From Gordonia hankookensis (GTDB lineage: Bacteria > Actinomycetota > Actinomycetes > Mycobacteriales > Mycobacteriaceae), in contig NZ_JACWMS010000001.1 in the NCBI RefSeq assembly GCF_014673215.1, forward strand, positions 682,001 through 746,000: 64,000 bases of DNA, read 5' to 3'. How positions within the stretch are numbered: the stretch's first letter is position 1; each line of letters starts with the position of its first letter. Made by a program: the position numbers and the translations under genes. Below the pieces are notes generated by a model. That model made no database searches, had not been told where the DNA came from, and was given only the letters and a program-made list of their open reading frames with translations. Shown in pieces: positions 8,806 to 19,162 of this stretch.

Positions 8806-10281
8806 TCAGGCCATCGCCTTGTCGGTGGACCCGGGGTCCGTGGTCGGCTGGATCGACGCGGAGGTGGGATCTGCCACCTGCAGGTCGGTGGTAGCGCCGG
8901 TGATGATCGGGCGGCGAGCGTAGAACCACCAGGTGATGATCCCGGCCACCACGTAGAAGACCATGAAGATCCAGAACGCCACCGTGGCCGACTGATTCGA
9001 CTTGTAGCTGGCCCGCAGGACGAGGTTGATCCCGACGCCGCCCAGGCCTCCGGCGGCACCGGCGATCCCGATCAGCGCACCCGACATGCTGCGTGACCAT
9101 TTGGCCCTGCCGTTCGCGTTGAGACCGGTGATGTTCTGCGACTTGTGTTCCCAGATCGTCGGGATGATCTTGTACACCGATCCGTTCGCGATACCGGAGA
9201 TCAGGAACAGCAGGATGAAGCCGACGATGAACGCCGCGAGGACGCCGCCGCCGATGACCTTGCCGTTGGCGTCGGCGATCGAACCCGCGACCACCAGAAT
9301 CGCGGCGGAGAACGTCATCGCGATGAAGCTGTACATGGTCACCTTGCCGCCGCCGACACGATCGGCCAGCTTGCCGCCGTACGGGCGGGACAGCGATCCG
9401 AGCAGCGGACCGATCCAGGCGATCTGCGCAGCCGCCAGCGCCGGCTTGGCCGCGCCTGCGGAGGTGAAACTGATGTTGAGGACCTGACTGAACGCAAAGC
9501 CGAAGCCGATGAACGAACCGAACGTGCCGATGTAGAGGAAGCAGATCAGCCAGGTGTCGCGGTGCCGGAGGCAGTCCAGCATCGCGCGAGCGCTCGACGT
9601 CTGGTGATCAAGATTGTCCATGTAGATCGCCGCACCGACACCCGCGACCGCCAGGGCCACCAGATAGACGGCACAGACGATCTCGGGCTGATCGGACGCG
9701 AGCCAGATCACCAGCAGACCGATCAGCTGGACGACCGGGACACCGATGTTGCCACCGCCCGCATTGAGACCTAGCGCCCACCCCTTCAGCCGCTGCGGGT
9801 AGAAGGCGTTGATGTTGGTCATCGACGACGCGAAGTTGCCGCCACCGAAGCCGGTCAGTGCGGCAACGGCGAGAAACCAGCCGAACCCGAACTCGCCGGG
9901 ATTCATCATCAGCATCATCGTCAGGCCGGTGGGGATGAGCAACACGATCGCGCTGAAGATCGCCCAGTTCCGCCCACCGAACCGCGCAGTGGCCTGGGTG
10001 TAGGGAATCCGCAGGCAGGAGCCGACGAAGGTCGCCGTCGCGGCGATCACGAACTTCTGGTCGAGGCTGATGCCGTACTCCGGCCCCATGAACAGGGCCA
10101 TCACCGAGAACAGCGACCAGATCGAGAAACCGACGTGTTCGCAGATCACCGACCAGACCAGATTGCGCTTGGCAACGGCCGCATTGCCGCCATCCCAGGC
10201 CTCTCGGTCCTCGGGATCCCAATCGGTGATCTTGTGGTCACGTTTCAGCGCGCTCCGCAAAGAGGCGACGGGTGCAGGCAT
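8806..10281 (-). CDS. narK: Nitrate/nitrite transporter NarK
   Basis: MFS nitrate/nitrite porter of 491 residues with about 12 membrane segments. Family features include the Arg in LRIPYTQATARFGGRNW, the signature GFGGGNFASSMTNINAFYP in the fifth helix region, and the repeat-half motif LGSLSRPYGGKLADRVGGGK. It sits 41 bases upstream of nirB on the same strand, so import and reduction are probably co-expressed. Its 5' leader holds an 11-bp inverted repeat ending 4 bases before the ATG, and a palindrome about 100 bases upstream. Confidence 0.93.
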   Translation of the reverse strand: MPAPVASLRSALKRDHKITDWDPEDREAWDGGNAAVAKRNLVWSVICEHVGFSIWSLFSVMALFMGPEYGISLDQKFVIAATATFVGSCLRIPYTQATARFGGRNWAIFSAIVLLIPTGLTMMLMMNPGEFGFGWFLAVAALTGFGGGNFASSMTNINAFYPQRLKGWALGLNAGGGNIGVPVVQLIGLLVIWLASDQPEIVCAVYLVALAVAGVGAAIYMDNLDHQTSSARAMLDCLRHRDTWLICFLYIGTFGSFIGFGFAFSQVLNISFTSAGAAKPALAAAQIAWIGPLLGSLSRPYGGKLADRVGGGKVTMYSFIAMTFSAAILVVAGSIADANGKVIGGGVLAAFIVGFILLFLISGIANGSVYKIIPTIWEHKSQNITGLNANGRAKWSRSMSGALIGIAGAAGGLGGVGINLVLRASYKSNQSATVAFWIFMVFYVVAGIITWWFYARRPIITGATTDLQVADPTSASIQPTTDPGSTDKAMA

Positions 10282-10285
10282 GGGC

Positions 10286-10339
10286 CATCCAATCGTGGGT
10301 CGAGATGGTTGGCCGACGACGATGTCGGACGATTGGATG
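10286..10339 (-). promoter_or_regulatory. Inverted repeat in narK 5' leader
   Basis: Perfect 11-bp arms, CATCCAATCGT at 10286-10296 and ACGATTGGATG at 10329-10339, separated by 32 bases. The inner end is 4 bases from the narK start codon, so in mRNA the stem would cover the usual ribosome-binding position; no good Shine-Dalgarno is visible. It could be a translational control hairpin or a protein operator. Function is inferred only. Confidence 0.5.
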
Positions 10340-10378
10340 CCACGTTAGGTAGCCAGTGTTGCCGGGATTTTCCCTCGC

Positions 10379-10394
10379 GTGACCGAAGAGTCAC
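10379..10394 (-). promoter_or_regulatory. GTGAC-N6-GTCAC palindrome, candidate GlnR box
   Basis: Perfect inverted repeat GTGACCGAAGAGTCAC about 98 bases upstream of narK. On either strand it fits the AC-N9-AC spacing reported for mycobacterial GlnR, which controls nitrate assimilation together with NnaR. An NnaR site is equally possible. Assignment rests on spacing and context. Confidence 0.45.
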
Positions 10395-10462
10395 GTTGTG
10401 CTCACTTTGCGGCACGTTCCCTGTGAGAAGGCGTCGCAGAGGCTCTACCTGCGTCGATTGAC

Positions 10463-11317
10463 CTAGAGTAGCAATCGAACGAGGTCGACGACCCGCTGCA
10501 GACCGGGCAGGGCCCCTGCCGTTGCCCGTGGATGTAACGCGTGGACTCCCAGCCGGAACATGGTCGCGCGCAGCATCATCTGGGGCCACTCCGGCTGATC
10601 CGCCCATCGATGTACGAGGTCGTCGTCGGCGCCACCCCAGGCCAGCGAGTCGACGACGACGACAGCGGCGGCCCAGGGCGCGGGCCGCCAGTACGGGACG
10701 ATGTCGGTGATGCCGGGCGCCGCGGCACCTGCGAACAGCACCGTGCCGAACAGGTCGCCGTGCACCACCTGCGACTTCAGATCCACGTTCTTGCGAAGCG
10801 TGGCAAGAGTTTTCAGCATCTGGACGCTCGCCACACCGTCTTCAGAGGTCGGCTCACCCATGCCGGCCGCGCGCGCCGTACGCATCGGGACGTCCTCCCA
10901 GGCGGCGCGGTCGGCGGCGGTGAAGACGTCGACGTCGGTGTGCGGCGGCGCAGGCGACTGCAGCAGGAACCTCGGCCGCTCGAGTTCGGCGGTCGCCGCA
11001 TGCAAGCGATCGGCCACCAGGACGACCTCGTCATGACGCGGCTCGGGTATGCCCGCGATGTAGGTGTCCGCGCGCCAGCCCGACACCACATAGCGGCCGT
11101 CGGTGGCGCGGAAGGGCCGTGCGACCCGCAGCCCCTCGACGTAGAGCGACTCACGCACCGATGCCGACCACGCCGCACGCGCGTGGTCGGGGACCAACGA
11201 CAACACGACCTCACCGACACGCCAGCCACCGATCCAGGAATCGCCCATGGGGATCGGCGGGTGGGCGGTCAGCCCGAACGTGTTCAGCACGTGTTCGGGT
11301 GGCTCGAGGGTCGTCAC
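10463..11317 (-). CDS. TIGR02569 family protein (Rv3205c-like)
   Basis: Actinobacterial conserved protein of 284 residues, TIGR02569 family, with a layout like aminoglycoside/choline phosphotransferases. The segment SQVVHGDLFGTVLF contains HGDL where kinases have the catalytic HGDxxxxN, and GITDIVPYWRPAPWAAAVVV occupies the metal-binding Asp region. The canonical Asn of HGDLxxxN is replaced (HGDLFGTV), so activity is uncertain. I used the GTG at 11317 (VTTLEPPEHVLNTFG), which matches the conserved beginning; an upstream Met (MPGSIGN) is an alternative. Position matches Rv3205c, with the moeZ region beyond. No function is assigned in the family. Confidence 0.8.
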   Translation of the reverse strand: MTTLEPPEHVLNTFGLTAHPPIPMGDSWIGGWRVGEVVLSLVPDHARAAWSASVRESLYVEGLRVARPFRATDGRYVVSGWRADTYIAGIPEPRHDEVVLVADRLHAATAELERPRFLLQSPAPPHTDVDVFTAADRAAWEDVPMRTARAAGMGEPTSEDGVASVQMLKTLATLRKNVDLKSQVVHGDLFGTVLFAGAAAPGITDIVPYWRPAPWAAAVVVVDSLAWGGADDDLVHRWADQPEWPQMMLRATMFRLGVHALHPRATAGALPGLQRVVDLVRLLL

Positions 11318-11452
11318 ACCTGTGAGATTACCGATCGATCCAGGCATTATCCGGGAGCGACGCACGTCGGACCCCACCGTGCTCGGAACCCGCCGCGCTG
11401 CGCGAAGGCGCGCGACCAGCTCACCGGTGTGACGCACCGCACATCGATGTCG

Positions 11453-11479
11453 CGTCACACGATCGACCCCTGCGGTGTC
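11453..11479 (+). promoter_or_regulatory. Candidate ECF41-type promoter
   Basis: CGTCACA at 11453-11459, 16 bases, then TGTC at 11476-11479. The published ECF41 promoter is TGTCACA-N16-CGTC, so each element has one mismatch. Transcription would begin within a few bases of the GTG at 11488, giving a leaderless mRNA for the sigma gene itself. Confidence 0.45.
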
Positions 11480-11487
11480 ATTGGTAT

Positions 11488-12405
11488 GTGACCGACGCCG
11501 ACGACGTATTCACCGAGCTCCGACCATTGCTGTTCACGGTCGCCTACAACCTCGTGGGGACGGCGACCGACGCCGAGGACGTGGTGCACGACTGCTATCT
11601 GCGCTGGCGGGATCGATCGCCAACCGACGTCGACGATCCGCGCGCATATCTGGTCGCCGCAGTGAGTCGCACCGGCCTCAATCACCTGCGGACGGTCGGT
11701 CGTCGCCGCGAGACGTACGTGGGCAACTGGCTGCCCGAGCCGATCCGCACCGACGACGACGCGAGCCACGACGCCGTGCTCGCCGATTCGGTGTCGATCG
11801 CGATGCTGGTTGTGCTGGAGACCCTCGCACCCGTCGAACGGGCGGTGTTCGTCCTGCACGAGGTCTTCGATTACCCGCACGCGGAGATCGCGACGATGAT
11901 CGGGAAGTCTGAGCAGGCTGTCCGGCAGATCGCACATCGCGCCCGTGGACACGTCCGTTCACGACGTTCGAATGTCGGCAATGAAACGGCGACGCCGCGA
12001 TCGCGGGATGGTCGCGACGTGGTCGCACGCTTCCTGTATGCCGCGCACACCGGTGACCTGGAGGTCCTCGTCTCGATGCTCGCGCCCGACGTGGTCCAGA
12101 TGTCCGACGGCGGCGGACGGGTCGCGGCGGCCCGGCAACCGATCATCGGGGCCGACAAGGTCGCCGCATTCGCCATCGGCCTCGCCCGGACCTCGATGGC
12201 GGACGCGCACGTCACGCTCACCACGGTGAACGCCGCACCGGGGGCGATCTTCACGATAGCGGGCACCGTCGACTCGGTCGCCTCATTCGATGTCGCCGAC
12301 GGTCGGATCACAGCGTTCTATGCGATCCGCAATCCAGAGAAACTCGGGGCCGTCGACGAGATCCGTCGACTGGACAGAGGAAGGGACATGACATGGAGAC
12401 CGTGA
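11488..12405 (+). CDS. ECF41 family RNA polymerase sigma factor (SigJ-like)
   Basis: Extracytoplasmic-function sigma factor of 305 residues. Region 2 covers TELRPLLFTVAYNLVGTATDAEDVVHDCYLRW and region 4 covers LETLAPVERAVFVLHEVFDYPHAEIATMIGKS. It carries the two marks of group ECF41: a WLPEP motif in the linker (GNWLPEPI) and a C-terminal SnoaL-like extension with DGGGRV (family DGGGKV). That extension replaces an anti-sigma factor as regulatory domain. The start is GTG at 11488. ECF41 genes usually neighbour a carboxymuconolactone decarboxylase or oxidoreductase gene; here the downstream partner is an SRPBCC protein overlapping by 13 bases. Confidence 0.92.
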   Translation: MTDADDVFTELRPLLFTVAYNLVGTATDAEDVVHDCYLRWRDRSPTDVDDPRAYLVAAVSRTGLNHLRTVGRRRETYVGNWLPEPIRTDDDASHDAVLADSVSIAMLVVLETLAPVERAVFVLHEVFDYPHAEIATMIGKSEQAVRQIAHRARGHVRSRRSNVGNETATPRSRDGRDVVARFLYAAHTGDLEVLVSMLAPDVVQMSDGGGRVAAARQPIIGADKVAAFAIGLARTSMADAHVTLTTVNAAPGAIFTIAGTVDSVASFDVADGRITAFYAIRNPEKLGAVDEIRRLDRGRDMTWRP

Positions 12406-12848
12406 CAGTCGAGCGCACCATCGACGCACCGGTGGACACCGTATTCGCGTGGATCAGCAACGCCCACAACTACACCCGGACTCCGCTGGTCGTCTCGGAG
12501 CGGCTCCGCACGCCCGGGCGCGACGCCCCGTACGGTGTGGGCGCGATCCGGGTGCTGACCTGGCTGATCGGATGGTTCGCCGAGCGCATCACGGCGTACG
12601 TCCCGCCACACTCCTTCGATTATCACGTCTACCGCAGCTTCCCACCGTCCCGACACGAGGCCGGACAGGTCACCGTCGACGACGTTGGTGGCGCCTCCCG
12701 CGTCATCTGGACCACGACGTTCGAACTCGCCATCCCACTGCTCGGACCGATGCTCACCCGTCGTGTCGGCAAACCACTCGTGGGCTATGCATTCGGTCGG
12801 GTTCTCGACGGCGCGGCAAAGGAGTTGAGCGCGGAGCCGCCTCAATAG
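12393..12848 (+). CDS. SRPBCC family protein
   Basis: Polyketide cyclase/START-like fold protein of 151 residues, beginning METVTVERTIDAPVDTVFAWI, the standard first strand and helix of the fold. It binds a hydrophobic ligand in family members, but the ligand here is unknown. GGAAGGG precedes the ATG by 7 bases. It overlaps the ECF41 sigma gene by 13 bases, so the pair is probably translated together. The 3' end overlaps the convergent moeZ stop by 7 bases. Confidence 0.85.
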   Translation: METVTVERTIDAPVDTVFAWISNAHNYTRTPLVVSERLRTPGRDAPYGVGAIRVLTWLIGWFAERITAYVPPHSFDYHVYRSFPPSRHEAGQVTVDDVGGASRVIWTTTFELAIPLLGPMLTRRVGKPLVGYAFGRVLDGAAKELSAEPPQ

Positions 12849-14017
12849 ACCGGAAGCGTCTTGTCCACCTGATTGGCCCACGCCGTGACGCCGCCCTGCA
12901 GATGGCTGGCATCTGCGAACCCTGCGCGCTTCAACGCGGCGAGCGCCTCGGCCGACCGGATGCCGGTCTTGCAGTACAGGACCGTCGGACGGTCCTGCGG
13001 AACCTTCGCCAGACCTGCGCCCGACAGGATCTCGTCCTTGGGGACCAGCGTCGCACCCTCGATGTGGACGATGTCCCACTCGACGGGCTCACGCACGTCG
13101 ATCAATGCGAGCTTGTCGCCCTGGTCGATCTTCTCCTTGAGCTCGGCCGGGGTCAGTGTGGAACCCGCCGCGGCGTCGGCCGCGTCGGTGGAGACCACGC
13201 CGCAGAAATCGTCGTAGTCGATCAACTCGGACACCCGTGCACCCTCCGGATCCTTGCGGATCTTGATGGTGCGATAAGTCATGTCCAGGGCGTCGTAGAC
13301 CATCAGTCGACCCAGCAATGGTTCCCCGATGCCGCAGATGAGTTTGATCGCCTCGGTGCCCATGATCGAGCCGATGGAGGCGCACAGGATGCCGAGCACC
13401 CCACCCTCCGCGCACGACGGCACCATGCCGGGTGGTGGCGCCTGCGGGTACAGATCGCGGTAGTTGAGGCCGCGACCGTCCGGCGCGTCCTCCCAGAACA
13501 CCGACGCCTGACCTTCGAACCGGTAGATCGATCCCCAGACGTATGGCTTGTGGGCGAGCACCGCGGCGTCGTTCACCAGGTAGCGGGTCGCGAAGTTGTC
13601 GGTGCCGTCGAGGATGAGGTCGTACTGCGAGAACAGTTCGATGGCGCCCTCGGGCTCGAGCCGTTCGTCGTGGATGTTCACGGTGACATACGGGTTGATC
13701 TCGGAGATCGAGTCGCGCGCGCTCTCGGCCTTCGGACGCCCGATGTCGGACTGGCCGTGAATGACCTGACGTTGCAGATTCGACTCGTCGACGACGTCGA
13801 ATTCGACGATGCCGATGGTCCCGACTCCGGCGGCGGCGAGATAGAGCAGTGTCGGTGAGCCGAGACCGCCGGCGCCGATCACCAGCACTTTCGCGTTCTT
13901 CAACCGCTTCTGCCCGTCCATCCCGACGTCGGGGATGATCAGGTGCCGGCTGTAGCGCGCCACCTCTTCGTTCGACAGTTCCGCTGCGGGTTCGACCAGC
14001 GGGGGCAAGGACGACAC
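12842..14017 (-). CDS. moeZ: MoeZ adenylyltransferase/sulfurtransferase
   Basis: Two-domain sulfur-transfer protein of 391 residues. The N-terminal MoeB/ThiF domain has the nucleotide loop VLVIGAGGLGSP near residue 45 and adenylates the C-terminus of carrier proteins such as MoaD or CysO. SCAEGGVLG carries the Cys of the MoeB part. The C-terminal rhodanese domain has the active-site loop YCKTGIRS near residue 349. The MoeB zinc-binding CxxC pairs are absent, as in mycobacterial MoeZ. It matches Rv3206c and lies beside the DUF3152 gene as in M. tuberculosis. Confidence 0.95.
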   Translation of the reverse strand: MSSLPPLVEPAAELSNEEVARYSRHLIIPDVGMDGQKRLKNAKVLVIGAGGLGSPTLLYLAAAGVGTIGIVEFDVVDESNLQRQVIHGQSDIGRPKAESARDSISEINPYVTVNIHDERLEPEGAIELFSQYDLILDGTDNFATRYLVNDAAVLAHKPYVWGSIYRFEGQASVFWEDAPDGRGLNYRDLYPQAPPPGMVPSCAEGGVLGILCASIGSIMGTEAIKLICGIGEPLLGRLMVYDALDMTYRTIKIRKDPEGARVSELIDYDDFCGVVSTDAADAAAGSTLTPAELKEKIDQGDKLALIDVREPVEWDIVHIEGATLVPKDEILSGAGLAKVPQDRPTVLYCKTGIRSAEALAALKRAGFADASHLQGGVTAWANQVDKTLPVY

Positions 14018-14116
14018 GGGCGCCTCCAGTACATCTGACTCAAGTGGACTGTTGTGCTCAACGGTCTCGACCCCGCGGTCATTCCGCCGCGGTATGTGGC
14101 AGGTGCGCCGCGAGAC

Positions 14117-16009
<1,893 letters not shown>

Positions 16010-16080
16010 TCGATCGGCGGCTGCCGGGCACCCGGAGCGCAATGCCCGGCCCCGACAGCAACCGATCGCAGGAGGTCGGG

Positions 16081-16314
16081 TCAGGTGGCCCCGAAGCCGA
16101 CCCGGCGATTCTCCGAACTACCCACCTCGACGTAGGCGATCTTGGTGACCGGTACCAGGATCCGAGCGCCCTTGTCGTCGACAAGGGCGAGCAGTTGCTG
16201 CTTGCCCGACAATGCGGCCTCGACCTCGGCGTACGCCTTGTCACTGGTGAGCGTGGTCTGAATGGACAGCTCACGTGAACTGTCGGTGATACCGATCTTC
16301 ACTTCAACGGCCAT
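16081..16314 (-). CDS. DUF3107 family small protein (TB9.4-like)
   Basis: Conserved actinobacterial protein of 77 residues starting MAVEVKIGITDSSRELS and containing KAYAEVEAALSG and RILVPVTKIAYVEVG. It matches Rv3208A in size and position. AGAAGG precedes the ATG at 16314. No signal peptide or membrane segment is seen. The molecular role is not known. It is convergent with the TetR gene. Confidence 0.88.
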   Translation of the reverse strand: MAVEVKIGITDSSRELSIQTTLTSDKAYAEVEAALSGKQQLLALVDDKGARILVPVTKIAYVEVGSSENRRVGFGAT

Positions 16315-16470
16315 GGCCACCCTTCTTCTCCTCTGACGGCGCCCACGCCGACGGGCCGACACCGGTGGTGCCGACGCCGATGGCGCACGACGACTCTGTG
16401 CCGCACCAGGCTAGTTCAGCCCACGACGGCGCCGACAGCGGCTCCGCTCACAGCGCAAACAGCGGGCGCG

Positions 16471-17172
16471 TCATCCGAGACCGAGCTCGGTCATCCTCTT
16501 GCCGTGCTCGTCTGCGATCACATCGAAGAAGCTCGCGACCCCGTGCAGGGACGCCGCCCCGGCGAAGAGCAGATCGGTGACCTCCTCCTCGGCCGCGAGG
16601 ACCCACTGTGCATGGGTGACGGCCTCTCCGAGCAGGCGACGCCCCCACAGCGTGAGTGGCGACTTGAGCGCCGGATCGGCGGCCACGGCCGCCGATACCT
16701 GCTCCCGGGCGAACCGCGAGTTCGCGGTCTCCGCCATCACCTCGCCGACGATCGCCTGGGCCTCGACGGGCAGCACGCCCGCGACCTCGGTGTAGAAATC
16801 AGCGGCGAGCCCGTCACCGAGGTACGCCTTGACCAACGACTCATACCAGGTCTTGGGCGTCGTGACCTGGTGATACTGGTCGAAGATCCCGCGATACCGC
16901 TCGACGGCCTCGGTCGGGTCGATCCCGCGGGACGCCACCTGCGCGGCGAGCGTGTCGAAATGTCCGATCTCCGAAGCGGCCATGCGGGCGATCGCGATCC
17001 GGCTGTGGACGTCCGGCGCCATCCGCGATTCATCGATCAGCCGGTAGAAAGCGGCGTACTCACCAGCGAGGAGTACCGCGAACAGCTTGGCGATCCCACC
17101 ACCGTCGCCGTCGATTCCTGGACGTGCTGCGGGCTCGGGCGTGACTCCGGATGGGGGCGGCGCGGTCGACAT
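16471..17172 (-). CDS. Ferritin-like diiron protein (MiaE_2/tRNA hydroxylase-like)
   Basis: Helical ferritin-like protein of 233 residues (Rv3210c-like). Candidate diiron ligands are the Glu of LAGEYAAFYRLIDESR, the ExxH in SEIGHFDTLAAQ, the Glu of FYTEVAGVLPVEA and the second metal helix AVTHAQWVLAAEEE. The family is related in fold to the tRNA-(ms2io6A) hydroxylase MiaE, but no activity is established for these members. The start MSTAPPPSG at 17172 follows a Pro-rich leader. It is divergent from rhlE. About 155 bases without a gene separate it from DUF3107. Confidence 0.8.
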   Translation of the reverse strand: MSTAPPPSGVTPEPAARPGIDGDGGGIAKLFAVLLAGEYAAFYRLIDESRMAPDVHSRIAIARMAASEIGHFDTLAAQVASRGIDPTEAVERYRGIFDQYHQVTTPKTWYESLVKAYLGDGLAADFYTEVAGVLPVEAQAIVGEVMAETANSRFAREQVSAAVAADPALKSPLTLWGRRLLGEAVTHAQWVLAAEEEVTDLLFAGAASLHGVASFFDVIADEHGKRMTELGLG

Positions 17173-17431
17173 GGTGGAGATGGTAGGCGGGGCCGAAGCG
17201 TTCACCAAGTACACTTGACAACGGTGCACTGACGCGACCATGACGATCCGGTGTCAGCCCGACTGCCGCATGGCCGGTCGACCGATCCGGATCACCCGCG
17301 CAGGTACCGGACAATGTGCGCGCACTCATGTCGGGCGATGCAGCCCGACCTGGCCACCACACAGTCACCGACCACGGTTTGCCCGGTCCACCCGGACCCC
17401 TTTCTCCGCAAGCCGCTCGATCCCACTGTGG

Positions 17432-17466
17432 TGCCTTTCGTGCGTGCGGGAAAATGCAGAAAGGCA
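17432..17466 (+). promoter_or_regulatory. Hairpin covering rhlE ribosome-binding region
   Basis: Perfect 8-bp arms, TGCCTTTC at 17432-17439 and GAAAGGCA at 17459-17466, with a 19-base loop, 11 bases before the rhlE ATG. The right arm contains AAAGG, the only Shine-Dalgarno-like sequence upstream, so the stem would hide it. The rest of the 305-base gap (17173-17477) holds the promoters of two divergent genes; I recognise no other element. Confidence 0.45.
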
Positions 17467-17477
17467 TACAACCTCAC

Positions 17478-19121
17478 ATGAGCGATTCCATCGCGACACA
17501 GACGAACGACACCGCGCCGACCACCGGCACGGACGACGACGTGAAGACCACCATCGTCGACGAGACCCACACCTCCCCGACGTTCGCCGAACTCGGCGTC
17601 GACGAACGGATCGTCTCGGCCCTCGCCGACGACGGCAAGACCCACACCTTCGCGATCCAGGAGCTGACCCTCCCCCTCGCCCTCAGTGGCGACGACCTGA
17701 TCGGGCAAGCCCGCACAGGCATGGGCAAGACCTTCGGCTTCGGCGTTCCCCTGCTCCACCGCCTCGCACACGCCGAGGAATCGGGTCTGCGCGCCCTCGA
17801 CAACACACCGCGCGCCTTGATCATCGTCCCGACCCGCGAGCTGTGCCTGCAGGTCACCGGCGACCTGGAGGTCGCGGCGCCCAAACTCGACGTCACGCTG
17901 GCCGACGGCACCAACCGGCCACTGAAGATCACGTCGATCTATGGCGGCCGGCCGTACGAGTCGCAGATCGCCGACCTCCAGTCCGGCGTCGACGTGGTCG
18001 TGGGTACCCCGGGCCGATTGCTCGATCTGGCCCAGCAGGGCCACCTGGTCCTCGGCAAGGTGTCGATCCTCGTCCTCGACGAGGCTGACGAGATGCTCGA
18101 CCTCGGCTTCCTCCCCGACATCGAGCGGATCATGTCGGCGCTGCCCACACCGCGGCAGACGATGCTCTTCTCCGCGACCATGCCCGGCCCGATCGTCACC
18201 CTCGCCCGGACGTTCCTGCACCGACCGACGCACATCCGCGCCGAGCACGCCAACGATTCGGCCATCCACGAACGCACCACCCAACACGTCTACCGCGCCC
18301 ACGCACTGGACAAGGCGGAGCTCGTCGCTCGTATCCTGCAGGCCGAAGGCCGTGGCGCCACAATGATTTTCACGCGAACCAAGCGCACCGCACAGAAGGT
18401 CGCCGACGACCTGGGCGAGCGCGGGTTCTCCGTCGGCGCCGTCCACGGCGATCTCGGCCAGGTGGCACGCGAGAAGGCGCTCAAGCGATTCCGCAACGGC
18501 GACATCGACGTCCTGGTCGCCACCGACGTCGCGGCCCGCGGCATCGACATCGACGACGTCACCCACGTCATCAACTACCAGTGCCCCGAGGACGACAAGA
18601 CCTACGTGCACCGCATCGGCCGCACCGGTCGTGCAGGCCGCACCGGCATCGCGATCACCTTCGTCGACTGGGACGAGATTCACCGCTGGGAGCTGATCAA
18701 CTCGGCACTCGGCCTCGACATGGCCGACCCTGTCGAGACGTACTCGACCTCCGAGCACCTGCGAACGGATCTCGGAATCCCCGAATCGGCCACCGGACGG
18801 ATCACCGCACCGAAGACCGACTCGGACGGCGATGCGAAGTCGGAGCGACGTTCGCGGTCCGAGCGCCCCAAGTCGAATCGGACCCGTCGGCGGACACGCG
18901 CCGGCCGCCCCGCGTCCGGCGACGGATCGCCTGCCGGTTCCGAGAAGTCCACGAGCACGACCGCGGACACGTCGGCCGCCGACAACACCGACGCCTCCAC
19001 AGACGAGACCGCCGACAAGCCGCGTCGGCGTCGACGTCGACGCGGCGGTGCCAAGCGCGGCGGTTCCTCGTCGAACGGACAGCACACCGACGAGACGCCG
19101 GCCACCTCGGCCGCCGAGTGA
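17478..19121 (+). CDS. rhlE: DEAD-box RNA helicase RhlE-like
   Basis: ATP-dependent RNA helicase of 547 residues (Rv3211-like). Motifs in order: Q motif FAIQELTLPLAL; Walker A ARTGMGKT; PTRELC; TPGRLLDL; DEAD in LVLDEADEML; SAT in LFSATMP; then the second RecA domain with FTRTKR, ATDVAARGIDID and HRIGRTGRAG. The last 110 residues are disordered, rich in Ser/Asp/Arg, and end in a basic RRRRRRRGGAKRGG tract that probably binds RNA. The start MSDSIATQTND was chosen over upstream in-frame Mets lacking conservation. Such helicases act in mRNA or ribosome remodelling, often under cold stress. The downstream gene is Rv3212-like. Confidence 0.93.
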   Translation: MSDSIATQTNDTAPTTGTDDDVKTTIVDETHTSPTFAELGVDERIVSALADDGKTHTFAIQELTLPLALSGDDLIGQARTGMGKTFGFGVPLLHRLAHAEESGLRALDNTPRALIIVPTRELCLQVTGDLEVAAPKLDVTLADGTNRPLKITSIYGGRPYESQIADLQSGVDVVVGTPGRLLDLAQQGHLVLGKVSILVLDEADEMLDLGFLPDIERIMSALPTPRQTMLFSATMPGPIVTLARTFLHRPTHIRAEHANDSAIHERTTQHVYRAHALDKAELVARILQAEGRGATMIFTRTKRTAQKVADDLGERGFSVGAVHGDLGQVAREKALKRFRNGDIDVLVATDVAARGIDIDDVTHVINYQCPEDDKTYVHRIGRTGRAGRTGIAITFVDWDEIHRWELINSALGLDMADPVETYSTSEHLRTDLGIPESATGRITAPKTDSDGDAKSERRSRSERPKSNRTRRRTRAGRPASGDGSPAGSEKSTSTTADTSAADNTDASTDETADKPRRRRRRRGGAKRGGSSSNGQHTDETPATSAAE

Positions 19122-19162
19122 TCCCGGCCTAATCACTTCCCAGCGCGGCGACCGGAGGGTGC

